Part shown: positions 33,078 through 44,412 of the stretch, piece by piece
How positions within the stretch are numbered: the stretch's first letter is position 1
Layout of the letters: each line of letters opens with the position of its first letter
Translations under genes and position numbers: made by a program
Assembly (NCBI GenBank): GCA_029582265.1
Contig: CM055827.1
Location: 5,652,471-5,716,470, forward strand
Length of the DNA stretch: 64,000 nucleotides
Direction: 5' to 3'
DNA from: Zoroaster sp. YZ-2022
Taxonomy: Eukaryota; Echinodermata; Asteroidea; Forcipulatida; Zoroasteridae
Notes under the pieces: model-generated
Database searches by the model: none
What the model was told of the DNA's origin: nothing
Seen by the model: the letters and a program-made list of their open reading frames with translations, nothing else

Positions 33078-33550
33078 AGATACTGAGGAATGGCACTGTG
33101 CCTTCAGGATTTGAAAAGTAGTCCCATGACAGGATCTCTGTCTAGATGATGTTACACATGACATCATTTGTTTACAAAAAGACCCCCCCCCCACTCCCCA
33201 AAGGGCAAACTGTACCAGGCAAAAGCTACACTGTTGTCAATTGATGGAAACCATAAAATCTTTTACTATTTTGAAAGGATGTCGACCAAAAAAGATTTTA
33301 TGTTGGTGTTTTTGAATGAAATTCATCAGCAATTTTTACAGTATTTGATGTTTATGTGGAGATCAATGTACAGCACGTAAAAACTGCACCCATGAACATG
33401 CACACTGCTGCCTGCCATGAAATCCATGCTGTTACAAAAGGAAAGGACACTCATAATGTAAACACATGTGACATGGTATGTTGAATAGGATCTCTTACTT
33501 GAGCTCAACAATGGACCTGCATCATGCCGTAGGCATCTGTTTATTTTTAA

Positions 33551-33622
33551 CCCTAACTCCCTAAGCATTGTTAGTGAACAATAAAAATCCTCCAACTGCC
33601 TTTGTTGTCTAGGGAGTTAGGG
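33551..33622. mobile_element. Minimal PB-1 element (72 bp)
   Basis: TTAA at 33547-33550 and 33623-33626; ends CCCTAACTCCCTA / TAGGGAGTTAGGG with only about 45 bp between. The smallest TTAA-flanked element here. Confidence 0.78.
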
Positions 33623-33696
33623 TTAATTTAATATTGTTTTGGAGCACATGTAAATTAGACCAAGTTCAAGGATAGTTGCCTAATAGACTTCATTAA

Positions 33697-34184
33697 AACT
33701 ACCCCAAATCCTACATGTACAAAATCCTCCAAGGGGCACTTCTTGGGAAAAGTTCAGCACTGTTGGAAACTGGTACTTTCACCTCTTCAAATGGGACAAA
33801 AATTACTACCTGGCAAGAAGTACAGGCCATAAGTGCTGATTATGAAAGATCAACGAAAATGCATGGTGTATTTTTAACCAGTTCGCACCGGGAATAAAAA
33901 AGTTTTTCCGAACCCCGCGGCGGGTTTATTTTTACTGCACAAACACGACCAATGGTGCTCACCAGAGCGTGACCGGGGATACCGCGTCTTCCACCGTATG
34001 CTTATGGCTCGTTGCCACGTCGACCGGGAATCTACATTGTATACAAATATTCCCGAGAATCCTGTGGCGTGTTTAGACGCTCTCTGATCCGCTGTCCGAA
34101 GATAAGGGCATGTTGCCAAAAGTGCACTGGAGGATTTTGGAGGATTCAGGAAGGTTCCTAGCCAGAATACCTACGGGATTAGGG
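33697..34184 (-). mobile_element. PB-1b element interrupted by PB-3
   Basis: TTAA at 33693-33696 and 34185-34188; right end CCAGAATACCTACGGGATTA then GGG. Interrupted at 33878. Intact PB-1b copies read GCATGGTGCATTTTGAAGAT at this point. Confidence 0.75.
33878..34105 (-). mobile_element. PB-3 element, right end truncated, nested
   Basis: TTAA+CCAGTTCGCACCGGGAATAA at left; the body runs to CGCTGTCC and then returns to the host element at GAAGATAAGGGCATG. The last ~40 bp including the right TIR are missing. Confidence 0.78.
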
Positions 34185-34447
34185 TTAATAATAATGGTAT
34201 TCTACTTGGGCTATGATTTGTTTTAATGGTATAAGGTTATAGGGTTGGTTATTCAAAAATAAACCAATGGTCAAATGTAAAAACTTACTTTGTGTAAAGT
34301 TGATGACGGAATTAATCTTCTCTAGAAAGTTAATCTGAGGCTCCTGCATTTTCAAGAGAAGTTAAATCATTTCCAGGAAAGAGTACGCTCTCCTAAATAA
34401 GTACAAAAATATCTAAATGCATTTTCAGTACATGTATTTTGTAATAA

Positions 34448-34820
34448 GGCCAAAAAAAAAGTCTATGGTGGTTTCTGGTCATCGGTCGGCTTCAAAATCG
34501 GTGCGGTGAAATGCTTTTCTTTTTTTTTTTTTTTTTTTGCCAACAGGGAAATACGTGATACATGTATACACGGGGACCAAATTTCTCTTATACAAAGTAT
34601 GGTGGCTAAGTGAGGCCTCACATATCGGGCAAATGTTCATACCCCTACATGTATGTGAAAAAGTCACAGCACGGCAGAAATCCAATTGATCCAGCAATTT
34701 TGGCTGCAACTGGACATCGTTTTATAGTTTTAAAAAAAAATGTTTTTTTTTTAAATGCTGATGCGCGGGTCTGAGGTGATGCGTACAGAGACCAGAAACC
34801 GGAGATTATTTTATTTGGCC
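34448..34820 (+). mobile_element. GGCC(A)n element, full length, TAA TSD
   Basis: GGCCAAAAAAAAAGTCTATG at left and a TTATTTGGCC right end; further matched inside by TTTCTGGTC / GACCAGAAACC. TAA is outside both ends (34445-34447, 34821-34823), the TWA duplication of Harbinger-type MITEs. Reference copy for 8114, 18507, 19641 and 50663. Confidence 0.82.
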
Positions 34821-34859
34821 TAAGGTTCATGTAATTACCAATGTTGTACCTTCCCTATA

Positions 34860-35077
34860 GACTAATCCGGCGACCACTGTTTTCCACCATTACTGTGATG
34901 GTACCACACTGCACGCGCATGTCACACGCATTCTCAAATACGCAGTACGCTAGTGTTTCGTCAGATAGACTGCTCAGATTGATTTTTTTAAAAAGCACTG
35001 GACCGCGTAGAAAACAATCGCTGGACGCAGTCATGACAGCTCCTGGCAGTGAACTAGTTGACGGATTAGTCTATGAG
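34860..35077. mobile_element. Inverted-repeat element (AGACTAATCCG ends)
   Basis: TATAGACTAATCCGGCGACC and GTTGACGGATTAGTCTATG face each other over about 215 bp. No duplication found; an 87-codon frame inside lacks recognisable features. Confidence 0.5.
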
Positions 35078-35366
35078 ATCAGAGTAGAGGTTGATACAGA
35101 ATGAAGTCACGGGCCCCTCTGGCTTGTCATTCAGGCAGCCGAGGATGCTTGACCTCGACATAATTTTCAAGTTGCATTAGTAACGGATTGTAGGAAGTTA
35201 ATGAAATTTATATCGTGTGACATAACAGAGCATACTGCCGCCTCAGTGGGTGATTCATATTGCCGTAGTGAGAAAAATAGTTCATATCCAACACTGTCTA
35301 CTACATGTATTCACTGTTCACCCCTGGATAACCCCCACCCTTCCCCCCACTCCCTCATCTTACATA

Positions 35367-35644
35367 CAGACCTGTGATTTCTCAGGATTTTTTCTGATTT
35401 CAGGATTTCATTTACAAATCTCCCTTTGCCTCAAAATTTTCTTAAAAGAAGTGAAGTGGCCACCAAGGAAAGAAGTAGCCAATATTGTGTCCAAACCTCT
35501 AGTTTATTATTTGTGGTGATGTGGAGAGTCTGTAAATCCTCCAAAATTAAACATCCAGGAGGTTCAGTGGGCTTTGTCCTCTAGACCAAAGGCCCACTAC
35601 CCATTTTTTAATGATTTTTTTACTTTTGTCAAATCACACCCTTG
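35367..35644 (+). mobile_element. CG6 element, diverged
   Basis: CAGACCTGTGATTTCTCAGG to CACACCCTTG; body typical. Flanks do not match. Confidence 0.72.
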
Positions 35645-36117
35645 TTCGTACATGTACATGTACATAGAGTAAATCAAATGAATCATTGCGATTTCCCAAA
35701 TCCTTCCTCTTGAGTGTGTCTTACAGACATGAACAGAGCAAACATCCTTGTTTGGTAGTGACCTACATATCTGCTGACATTAGCGAATTAAGAACCCCTG
35801 TAGATGTTAACACCCCCCCCCCCCCCCAATCCAAAGCACAGCATGGCCCAGTTTAATAGATCCACTTACATGTGGAAGTCCATGTTTTCATAGCGTTGTT
35901 AACCGTTAATGGCGTAAGATTGGTAATTCCCAAAACAATTTTCCAGGCCGAGTTTTTTACGAAAGAACACCGATTGTGATTCTGAATCTTTCAGAGGTTC
36001 GTTTTAGGGTACAGGTTGTCTTGCAAACTCGAGTTCTGGATGAAATTACAGAACAAAACACTTGTATGTACATGTATGTTCATACCACAAACCAATGTCG
36101 TACTGTACCCATGGTGT

Positions 36118-36360
36118 GAGCCAGCAATCTCTTGGGGTGTCTTTTGGACGGCCTGTTTGCTAAATGGACGCCCTGTTTGCTAAATGGATGCCCTGTTTTA
36201 TTTGTGATACACATGCAAAAGTATTGACATACATGTACATAATACAGTTCATACATACCTACATGTATATAAAACATATTTGGACACTCTATTTTTCAAA
36301 GAATAACAAATTTAGACTCCCCGTTTCCAAATTCTGGCAGATACTCTGACTGTACCATCC
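36118..36360 (+). mobile_element. Diverged CAAGGTGTTAGCC-type element with 21-bp triplication
   Basis: GTGTGAGCCAGCAATCTCTT and GGGGTGTCTTTTGGAC at left, CTGGCAGATACTCTG at right. TGTTTGCTAAATGGACGCCC is repeated three times at about 36150-36200. Confidence 0.5.
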
Positions 36361-36490
36361 CTTTAAAGACAAGTGGGGTTTCTATAACAACCAACTTTTG
36401 AGCAGTTATAATGATTTGATAGACAGTTTACAAAAATGTGTAATAATTAACATACAGGTTGATAAAATTCTTGCGTCGGGTGATAAACAA

Positions 36491-36732
36491 TTGATTTAAT
36501 TTTGCCCTACCCGCTGCTATATAGGATTCTGGCCAGCTAATCGTCATCGGTCAAGCTCGGTGGTCGAGCGGGTAAGAGGTCTGTACTTGTAAGCAGGAGG
36601 TAGTGGGTTCGAATCCCGCACGAGTCGCCTGTGAAGTTTTTTTCCCAAAGACAATCGGAAAGCACCGAGTATACATGTACAGTGCTAGATACACACGTCG
36701 GTGTAGGGCAAAATTAAATCAATTAACATACA
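36491..36732 (+). mobile_element. SINE-1 (tRNA-headed) within a 20-bp inverted repeat
   Basis: From 36554 a tRNA-like head has an A box (GGTCGAGCGGGTAAG) and a B box (GGGTTCGAATCCCGC), followed by CACGAGTCGCCTGTGAAG and ACACACGTCGGTGTAGGGCA. The tail end GTAGGGCAAAATTAAATCAA (36713-36732) is present inverted at 36491-36510, before the head. It is not a tRNA gene: the sequence continues into a SINE body found at two other sites. Confidence 0.82.
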
Positions 36733-37824
36733 CTGTAAGAGAGTAATTTCGTTTGAGTTTGAATCTAGTTACATGTAGGTACAAACATGTACATACATGT
36801 CATTTGTACACCTACGTACATGTTCATTTACATGGATAGCGGTAATTTAATACTGAACGTTATAACATCATTCACGGTAACATGACATTATTCAGTGCCA
36901 TAGGACATGCAGTGTCGACTCAAACATTTTGAGCAACTCCTAGATAGCTTGTATTTTTTTTTTTTAAATATTACTTTTCATTAATTAACAAAACGTCAAG
37001 TGCCCATGGAACAAACACAACTTTGCCAGACATTTGAATTAATACATTGTTCAATAGACTTAAGCCTGAGGGTTACATGTACTTTGATTTATATCCCCAT
37101 TGTTGAGTAACGAAGATTTCATTTCGACAGAATGCCGCCAGACAACATGAATAGCTAATCGTCTCCCAACAAAATGAGATCATAATTGAGCGTACATGGA
37201 GTCCACATTTCTTTATATTTATCCGAACAAAAAGAAATAAAGAGAGAGAACATAATACATGTATACATATTATTCAGCTCTTCCTCCGAAAAAAAAAGTA
37301 AATTCACAATGGTATCTGTCACATCCAGGTGTTTTGATAATTAAGGATGGGTAGTGAATGACGGCCACACAGTGACGGCCCGTGTGTAGCATGCTTTATT
37401 ACGCATCTATGGCCGACACTGCAAGCATATTGTGTCGGCTCACAGGCTTGCCTAGTGCTACCCATGTGAATGTACAAAGCCCCATGGTGTGCCAAGCGTG
37501 GCATTATAACGTGACTGATGTACCGAGAAAGTAAGGATCGTCACGTTGGAGTTTGGGGGATAACTAATCATCTGAACATCTGATATCATCTACTTGACCC
37601 ACTTCTATAGGTTTCTGCATTTGCGTAACCTACTTCTTTATATTAACTATGTACACATTATTAAGGTTTATAAAAGATGTGCATTCCTACATGATTATCT
37701 AGGATTTTTTCCTATGTACAAAAATCAGAAGTTGAAATGATTTTGAAGACTTTGATATCTTTTCTGTGGGATTTCAGTATGATTTTGCACACATGCACAC
37801 GTATGTAGTGTGTACACATGATAT

Positions 37825-38258
37825 TAAGTTTGGGCGATATTGATTTTTTTTTCTTTTCATCCACGATATATCGGCAAACATATATCGCGATTTTCGATAG
37901 TATCGCAATTTTTTTTTTCATTCATGCATGATTGCTTTAGAGCCAATAACCACAGGTATGTACCCCTCTACAAGCATCACAATAAATCACAAATTCGTTT
38001 ACATAATGCGTAGGTGCTTTTGAAGTAGACTGTCCTAATTTTGTTTCCATGGAATTTCTGACTTGATTCACACTGGCGATTTTTTTAATTTTTTTTTAAT
38101 TTTATTTTTTTTATTTATTTTTTTATTTTTTAATCGCTATATATTTTTTTAATTGCGATTTGCCGATATCTCAATAATTTGAAAAGGTTCTCGATATCGT
38201 AATCGAATAAAAAAAGGTATCACAATATTTGATATTATCGCGTTATTGCCCAAGCTTA
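37825..38258 (+). mobile_element. hAT-like MITE, TAAGCTTGGGCGATA ends, perfect 8-bp TSD
   Basis: TAAGTTTGGGCGATATTGAT at left, GTTATTGCCCAAGCTTA at right; CATGATAT repeated at 37817-37824 and 38259-38266. 434 bp, AT-rich with ATATCG motifs. A truncated sibling is at 63368-63720. Confidence 0.88.
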
Positions 38259-38514
38259 CATGATATGACGCTGAAATATAACATTGAAAGTATTGTGACA
38301 TGTTCATCACTTTAACTGGACAATACAGGAATTCATCAAATTAATGCAAGGTTACAGGAATGAAAATAAAAACATGGTAATCATCAAAACAAGATATTAA
38401 AGAGATACGGATTACATACAGAACTAAAACAAAAAGGATTTACAGGGAATTGCATCTTTAAGTGGACAAATTAAATTATGACACATCTTGATAATTTCTT
38501 ACACTCCCTTAAAA

Positions 38515-38748
38515 CCCTAACCATCCCATCCTGCAAAATCCTCCAAGGGGCACTTTTTGGGGAAAATGCAGCTCTTCAATGGGACAAAATTACTACCTGG
38601 CAAGAAGTACAGGCCATAAGTGCTGAATATGAAAGATCAATGAAAATGCATGGTGCATTTTGAAGATTAGGGCACATTTCCAAAAGTGCACAGATGGATT
38701 TTGGAGGATTCAGGAAGGTTCCTAGCCAGAATACCCAGGGGGTTAGGG
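38515..38748 (-). mobile_element. PB-1b element
   Basis: TTAA at 38509-38512 (plus AA) and 38749-38752; CCCTAACCATCCCATCC to CCCAGGGGGTTAGGG. Uninterrupted reference for 33697-34184. Confidence 0.78.
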
Positions 38749-38777
38749 TTAAAGATGGCAATTTGTATTGTGTCCAC

Positions 38778-39362
38778 ATAATATCACAGAAAGGGGTCAT
38801 TGTCACCTGGGGTATTTCCCAATGGTATTTAGGCAATCTCAGTCCTATGGAGGTTTGTGTACTTTGCCTGGGTACCATTTGGGAGTACCCTGGTTGACAA
38901 GGACCACTTCAGCCATTATATCTGTGGTAGTCATAAGTAGCCAGCTGTGATGAGATCATCTTTACCGATGATGTACGACCGGGCAGGGATATGATGCTAT
39001 CATATTTCATTTGGATTCTTACACCTGCTTGATTTCATTTTGATGTCAATTAAAAAGTCCATTGCCTGGGTACCATTGTAAGGCAGAAGGGGTCGTTGTC
39101 ACCTAGGTTACTCCCCAATGGTATCCAAGCAATCTCAATCCTATGCAGGTTTGTGTACTTTGCCTGGGTACCATTGGGGAGTACCCTGGTTGACAAGGAC
39201 CACTTCAGCCATAATATCTGTGGTAGTCATAAGTAGCCAGCTGTGATGAGATCATCTTTACCGATGATGTACGACCGGGCAGGGATATGATGCTATCATA
39301 TTTCATTTGGATTCTTACACCTGCTTGATTTCATTTTGATGTCAATTAAAATGTCCATCAAG
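38778..39362 (+). repeat. 296-bp tandem duplication
   Basis: ACTTTGCCTGGGTACCATT at 38861 recurs at 39157, as do GATGATGTACGACCGGGCAG and TTTCATTTGGATTCTTACAC, all shifted by about 296 bp. The halves are over 90% alike, so the duplication is recent. GGTACC...GTACCC parts are palindromic and resemble 4945-4990. Confidence 0.9.
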
Positions 39363-39438
39363 CCACTGAAAGTTCAAATGTATTAAGTACATATGTATGG
39401 AAAAATGTATATAAAAGTACATGTAAAACTTTGCATGG

Positions 39439-39792
39439 TGGAGTGCCATGGCCGGCGGTTTAGTGCATCAGATTTGTGTTCTGATGGCTGAGTCGTCAGA
39501 ATGTGGGTTCGAATCCCAACCGTGACCGTGGAACTTGTGTCCTCAAGCAAGACACTTTACCATAATTGCTTCTCTCCACCCAGGAGTAAATGGGTACCTG
39601 TGAGGGCAGAGTTGGTTGTTGTGTTTGATGAGCCCATAGGCGCCGAAATGGTAGCAATTGAGCTGTATACTCCCCAGGGAGCTGAGATGGTTTCAGGAAT
39701 GATTTATGAGCCTAATGAACAGGGGCTATAATGTACAGCGCTCTGATACATTGTATAAGAGCGCTTTAAAAATTCCTCCATTACATATTATT
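39439..39792 (+). mobile_element. SINE-2, near full length
   Basis: Head TGGAGTGCCATGGCCGGCGG, B box GGGTTCGAATCCCAACC, then CAAGCAAGACACTTTACCAT, GAGCTGTATACTCCCCAGGG, GATTTATGAGCC and a tail that differs from other SINE-2 copies (GCGCTCTGATACATTGTATA). Confidence 0.8.
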
Positions 39793-39838
39793 ATAGTGAA
39801 GATGATGACGATCAGAGCATACTGATCGAAACGTCGAG
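39793..39838 (+). repeat. GATCAG...CTGATC-GAAACG hairpin motif
   Basis: GATGATGACGATCAGAGCAT then ACTGATCGAAACGTCGAGTT; same motif at 14957 and 49393. Stem GATCAG/CTGATC with a four-base loop, followed by GAAACG. Confidence 0.7.
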
Positions 39839-40249
39839 TTGTAACCTCCACTAATTACATGTACTACTCAAAAGTACATGTGATCATTTAGCGAAGCTTG
39901 TGTTTCTTTACCATGAGTGAGAAACGTACAGAAAATGGACAGCCATCTTAACTGTCAACTTGGATTTGCCTTTGAGCTTCAAGGGTCAAGTATTCAAATT
40001 GTTTCTGCTCAGTGCGTGCTTCATTGACCAGTGCGTGGGAAAGTGTTCGAAAATGGTTTTAGTCACTGACTGTAAAGATGGCCGATTTTGCATGGGGGTG
40101 ACGTCTCAAGTGAAAACCGTTTTCTTTTTCATTAAATGCCCGTACTGGTTTTCTGATGCCTAAGTTTCTGGGAATCCAAATGGAAAGTTCAAACATTAGG
40201 TACATGTACATGAGTAAGATTGGTAATACTACATAACAAACCATAATGG

Positions 40250-40442
40250 TTTAAAATGGAATCGGAGTGCTCGTTTTAGATTTAACTCAGTGCCTGAAAA
40301 TAACAACCCCACATGATGAGGTCATACTACCATTGCTGCTGCATAAATGAGCGTCATCTTTAGTCACCATGTTCATCTTCAGCTAGGACACCGATTCCAT
40401 GCCCTGTTGAAAGTCTGCTCTGATCGTGACGGTACTGTCCCT
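40250..40442. mobile_element. PB-2 element, left end lost
   Basis: Starts at GGAATCGGAGTGCTCGTTTT; right end GACGGTACTGTCCCT followed by TTAA (40443-40446). Confidence 0.72.
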
Positions 40443-40651
40443 TTAAATTGTAATTTGAAACATGTACTTGTTGTAAAGCAAACGACGGTGTCAAATTATT
40501 TCCTAGATATACATGTAATTTTGCCTGAGGTGCTGTAAGTTTTTAAGAAAAGTGGAATAATTTGAATTTATTTTAAAGGCACAAGGTACATGGACTTGTA
40601 CATGTACGTTGTAATAAGCAGCAACTTTCTGAGTTTGGTTTGTCTAATTAT

Positions 40652-40900
40652 CCCTAACCCCCTAGGTATTCTGGCTAGGAACCTTCCTGAATCCTCCAAA
40701 ATCCATCAGTGCACTTTAGGAAACACGTCCTTATCTTCAAAGTGCACCATGCATTTTCATTGATCTTTCATATTCAGCACTTATGGTCTGTACGGTAGTA
40801 ATTTTGCCCCATTTTGAAGAGGTACCAGTTTCCAACAGTGCTGAATTTTTCCCCAAAAAGTGCCCCTCGGAGGATTTTGTAGGATACGGGGTGGTTAGGG
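40652..40900 (+). mobile_element. PB-1b element
   Basis: CCCTAACCCCCTAGGTATTC to ACGGGGTGGTTAGGG; right TTAA at 40901-40904, left flank TTAT. Confidence 0.78.
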
Positions 40901-40986
40901 TTAATGTTTATGAATCTCAGATCAAGAAAAGTAAGCTTACTCATACTATGTAGATGTAATAGCAGTTTTGCCAACATTACCCATAC

Positions 40987-41252
40987 CAGGCCTGAGATTT
41001 CTCAGGATTTTTTTTCCCGATTTCAAGATTTTATTCTAAAATCTTGGACCTTTACTTCACAATTATCTTGAAAGAACAGAAAGTCGCCACCAAGGAAAGA
41101 AAGAAGTAGCCTGTATTGTGTCCAAACCTCTAATTTCTTTTTTGTGGGGATGTGGAGAATCTGTAAATCCTCCAAAAATTAAACATCCAGGGAGACCCAG
41201 GCCAGCTTCCCATTTTTCAGGATTGTTTACTTCTGTCAAATCACACCCCCTG
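40987..41252 (+). mobile_element. CG6 element
   Basis: CAGGCCTGAGATTTCTCAGG to CACACCCCCTG; some internal loss of the GGTTCAGGGGG segment. Confidence 0.75.
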
Positions 41253-41311
41253 CCCACATGTACATGTATAAAATCCGTTTTGCCAACATTACTTGTACAT
41301 GTACATATATA

Positions 41312-41564
41312 CTACTCAAAACGGATTTTTAACATCAAATACATGTAGGTTTGAAATGTTCCATGAACTGTGATTTTCATTTGCAAATCCCCTCTCTCTT
41401 TCAGTAGTCATGTCATGAAATGTGTAATCACTACATGCATCCTTTATCATCTGTTTCATTGTGCAGTTGTTTCTCATCAATTCTGTGAAACATTGTGTTT
41501 ATCTGAAATAAATGATCTTGCTTTAACTGAGATTATTCCGGCATTCCCTAAATTGTTTTTGAGT
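41312..41564 (-). mobile_element. TA-flanked MITE (CTACTCAAAACAATTTAGGG ends), partial
   Basis: Reverse copy of 57316-57577; ends CTACTCAAAAC and AAATTGTTTTTGAG beside TA. About 20 bp of the left TIR is deleted. Confidence 0.75.
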
Positions 41565-41990
41565 ATACATGTATGTCATTTGAAGCAGTTTTGCCAACAT
41601 TGCCAATGATGCATACATGTAAATGTAATTTGTGTTTTCACTATTTTTACCCTGGATTTTGTCTTGAATTACACTCCTTTACTTACGTGTATTATCTAGA
41701 CAGGAAGTAAATTACACGTTCAAGTGATTTATTTCACGAAGCAATTGACCGAAGCATTGTTGTACGGCACAAAGGTGCCATAATTTGACCAGCAATGAAT
41801 TGATCCGTGGCCTTAATAAATCAAAATATTCACTTAATTACTTGTTATCCTTGACCCTGACCCGGTCAATTAATTCTTGACCTGGCTATTTTAAAAGAAA
41901 CTTTTCTTCCTTTCTACTAGGAAAAAAAAGAGCAATAAATATTACAGAACATGACGGGAGAATAAGACTGAACTAAAAAAATAAAAAATA

Positions 41991-42248
41991 GGCCTGTGAT
42001 TTCTCAGGATTTTTCCTGATTTCAGGAGTTTTTTTTACAAATCTCCCTTTGCCTCAAAAGTATCCACCAAGGAAAGAAAGAATTGTATTGTGTCCAAACC
42101 TCTAGTTTCTTGTTTGCAGGGATGTGGAGAGTTTGTAAATCCATACAAAAATTAAACATCCGGAAGGTTCAGTGGGCTTTTTCCTACAGACCAATGGGAG
42201 ACCCAGGCCCGCTATCCATTTTTTTACTTTTATCAAATCGCACTCTTG
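41991..42248 (+). mobile_element. CG6 element
   Basis: GGCCTGTGATTTCTCAGG to CGCACTCTTG; ends mutated. Confidence 0.7.
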
Positions 42249-42411
42249 AAGAAAAAAAATCTTCCTTTTAATTAGTCTGGTGCCTTTGAATGCTGATTTT
42301 GTCGTAAGGAATTTGAAAGTATCACAATTTAAAAACATGGAAATTCTTTTGGATTTTTGATGTCTTCAACCATGCTTCAACAGTGAATGGAACAAAATAC
42401 ATGTAATAAAC

Positions 42412-42755
42412 CCCCCCCCCTCCCCTTTACTATAGCCGAACTTCAGTGGCAAGTAGCTACATGTGTAGAGGTCAAAATCAGTCAACTGACTGTTTTTGAC
42501 TGTTGAACCAACTGTGCACACAGGGGCATTTTTGACTGGTTTTGACTGGTTTTGACTGTCATTTTGACCACGCTCAACAATACCTGTACAAGTCGATGCT
42601 TTTACCAATCAAAAAAATGGTCCACTCATTTTGACCTGTAAATGTACTTACTACACGTAAGGTTTGACAGTGTTCGACTTTTAAGTGCACTAGATATACC
42701 GTGGCAAGTATATCAACATTTTGACTGATTTTGACCGTTGCAGTCATAGGAGGGT
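42412..42755 (+). mobile_element. PB-4a element
   Basis: C-rich degraded left end, ACTATAGCCGAAC, then GTCAAAATCAGTCAACTGAC; right end CATAGGAGGG+TCTTAA. Confidence 0.7.
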
Positions 42756-43424
42756 CTTAAGATGAAAGCAACCAACCAACTAGGATTTAACTATTGTAAT
42801 ATGGCATTGGAGTTGGCATGATGCTTGACTGTCTGAAGGAGTTTAGACAGATTCGATGGCACAAGCAATTAACGTTGAATGTTTCTGTTCACAATGCCAA
42901 GCTTTTGTGAAGTACCGTGCATTAGGAATGTCCTTTGTGTCAACAGGATTGAAAAGTGACAAACACCACATAAGATTTGTACATAAACAGGGGGATCACT
43001 GACCTCTGAATTTTTGTCAAGGTGCATTCAGCTGGGATGCTGCGAGTATTTGTTAACCCTAATCATGCTGAATGCAACAAATTCTGTTGGATCTTGTTTA
43101 AGTAACCAGAGAACAATAAGATCAATTGTTCTTGCTGATGGATCTTGTTGCCCTCGACCGACCGTCTTCATGCGTGGACAACTGATGGATGTTGTTGCAT
43201 TGAGCAGGGTGTCTCTAGACAATTCTAGACAGTTGTTGAAGGGTGTTTGGGTTAATGATGTACAGTACGTTTCCTTTTGCTATAAAGTGTTTTCCTAATC
43301 TTATAGCATTTTAGAAAAAATACAAGACTTGGTCATTTATTCTGCAGCAGTCTACATTTGTGTACATGGATTTGATGTTGGCTGACCAAAGAGCACGAAG
43401 CATGATGTGTGTTACCACATTACT

Positions 43425-43665
43425 CATGATTTTTCCTGATTACAGGATTTTTTTAAATACAAATTTCCCTTTGCCTCCAAGGGAAAAAAAAGGAAGTACA
43501 TGTAGCTTGTATTGTGTCCAAACCTCTAGTTCCTTGTTTGTGGGGATGTGGAGCGTCTGTTAATCCTCTCAAATTAAATATCCAGAAAGGTTGAGGGAGC
43601 ATTGTCCTCGAGACCAAATGAAGACCCAGTTTTTCCTGGATTTTTCACTTTTGTCAAATCACGCT
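43425..43665 (+). mobile_element. CG6 fragment
   Basis: TTTTTCCTGATTACAGGATT, CCAAACCTCTAGTTCCTTG, TGTCAAATCACGCTC; both terminal CAGG/CCTG signatures are lost. Confidence 0.65.
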
Positions 43666-43751
43666 CATTCATAACATTGTGCAGGATACCAGCGTATTTG
43701 GATTACAATTTACATGTACACGTACGTATGCATTCAAATCACATTACAAGT

Positions 43752-43780
43752 GGAGTGTCGTGGCCGAGCGGTCTAGCTTA
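43752..43780 (+). mobile_element. SINE-2, 5' head (continues at 48571)
   Basis: GGAGTGTCGTGGCCGAGCGG then TCTAGCTTA, identical to the head of the uninterrupted copy at 56352-56727 (reverse). The rest of this SINE lies 4.8 kb away. Confidence 0.9.
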
Positions 43781-44412
43781 GGGACGTCCTCAATAATGAC
43801 TGTCTGCCGAATGGCTGCAGAGTCTGCCTACTTTATTGAACAAAAGACTTCCCTAGTAACCGAACTTGGATCAGCCAGTCCGCCTTATTAGCATAACAAT
43901 GTACGGTATATGAAAAGGTCCCTTGATATTTTAATATCCACTAAGTCAGCTGAGTAGGCCGACTCTGCCGAGTCCGCAGACCGGCGGCCTGGCCGTCCCC
44001 ACAAAGGGATTTCACCTCCCATTGTGATTAGGATCGGCGATTTCTGCATCAAATACCAGAGTTGATCTGAAGCTGGAGTGGACTGCTACAAAACCCTTTG
44101 ATGTTTTGCCAACCAAGACAGCAGCCAGTTTTAGACAATAGAGCTGTCAGTCATTCTGCATGTGTAGTTTACAAACTTTTATTAATAGACCTTTGGGGCA
44201 GGATAAAAAATAACACTTCAGGGGTAGATATAATTATTGTTTATCAAGTAATGCTAACCACTGAATGTATTTTGTAACATTCCGTTTTCAAAAACTAAGG
44301 TTAGAAAGTCCAGCATATTAATGTGACAACAATGTGTGCCGCTACTCTGCAAGAGAAGTTCCAAGATTTGAAACTAATGAAGCGACATGTCAGTCATTCT
44401 GGCAGGGAAAGA

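Noticed and set aside
36554..36632. tRNA gene
   Set aside because: A and B boxes are present, but the sequence runs on into a SINE body found at 30150 and 51531, and the acceptor stem does not close.
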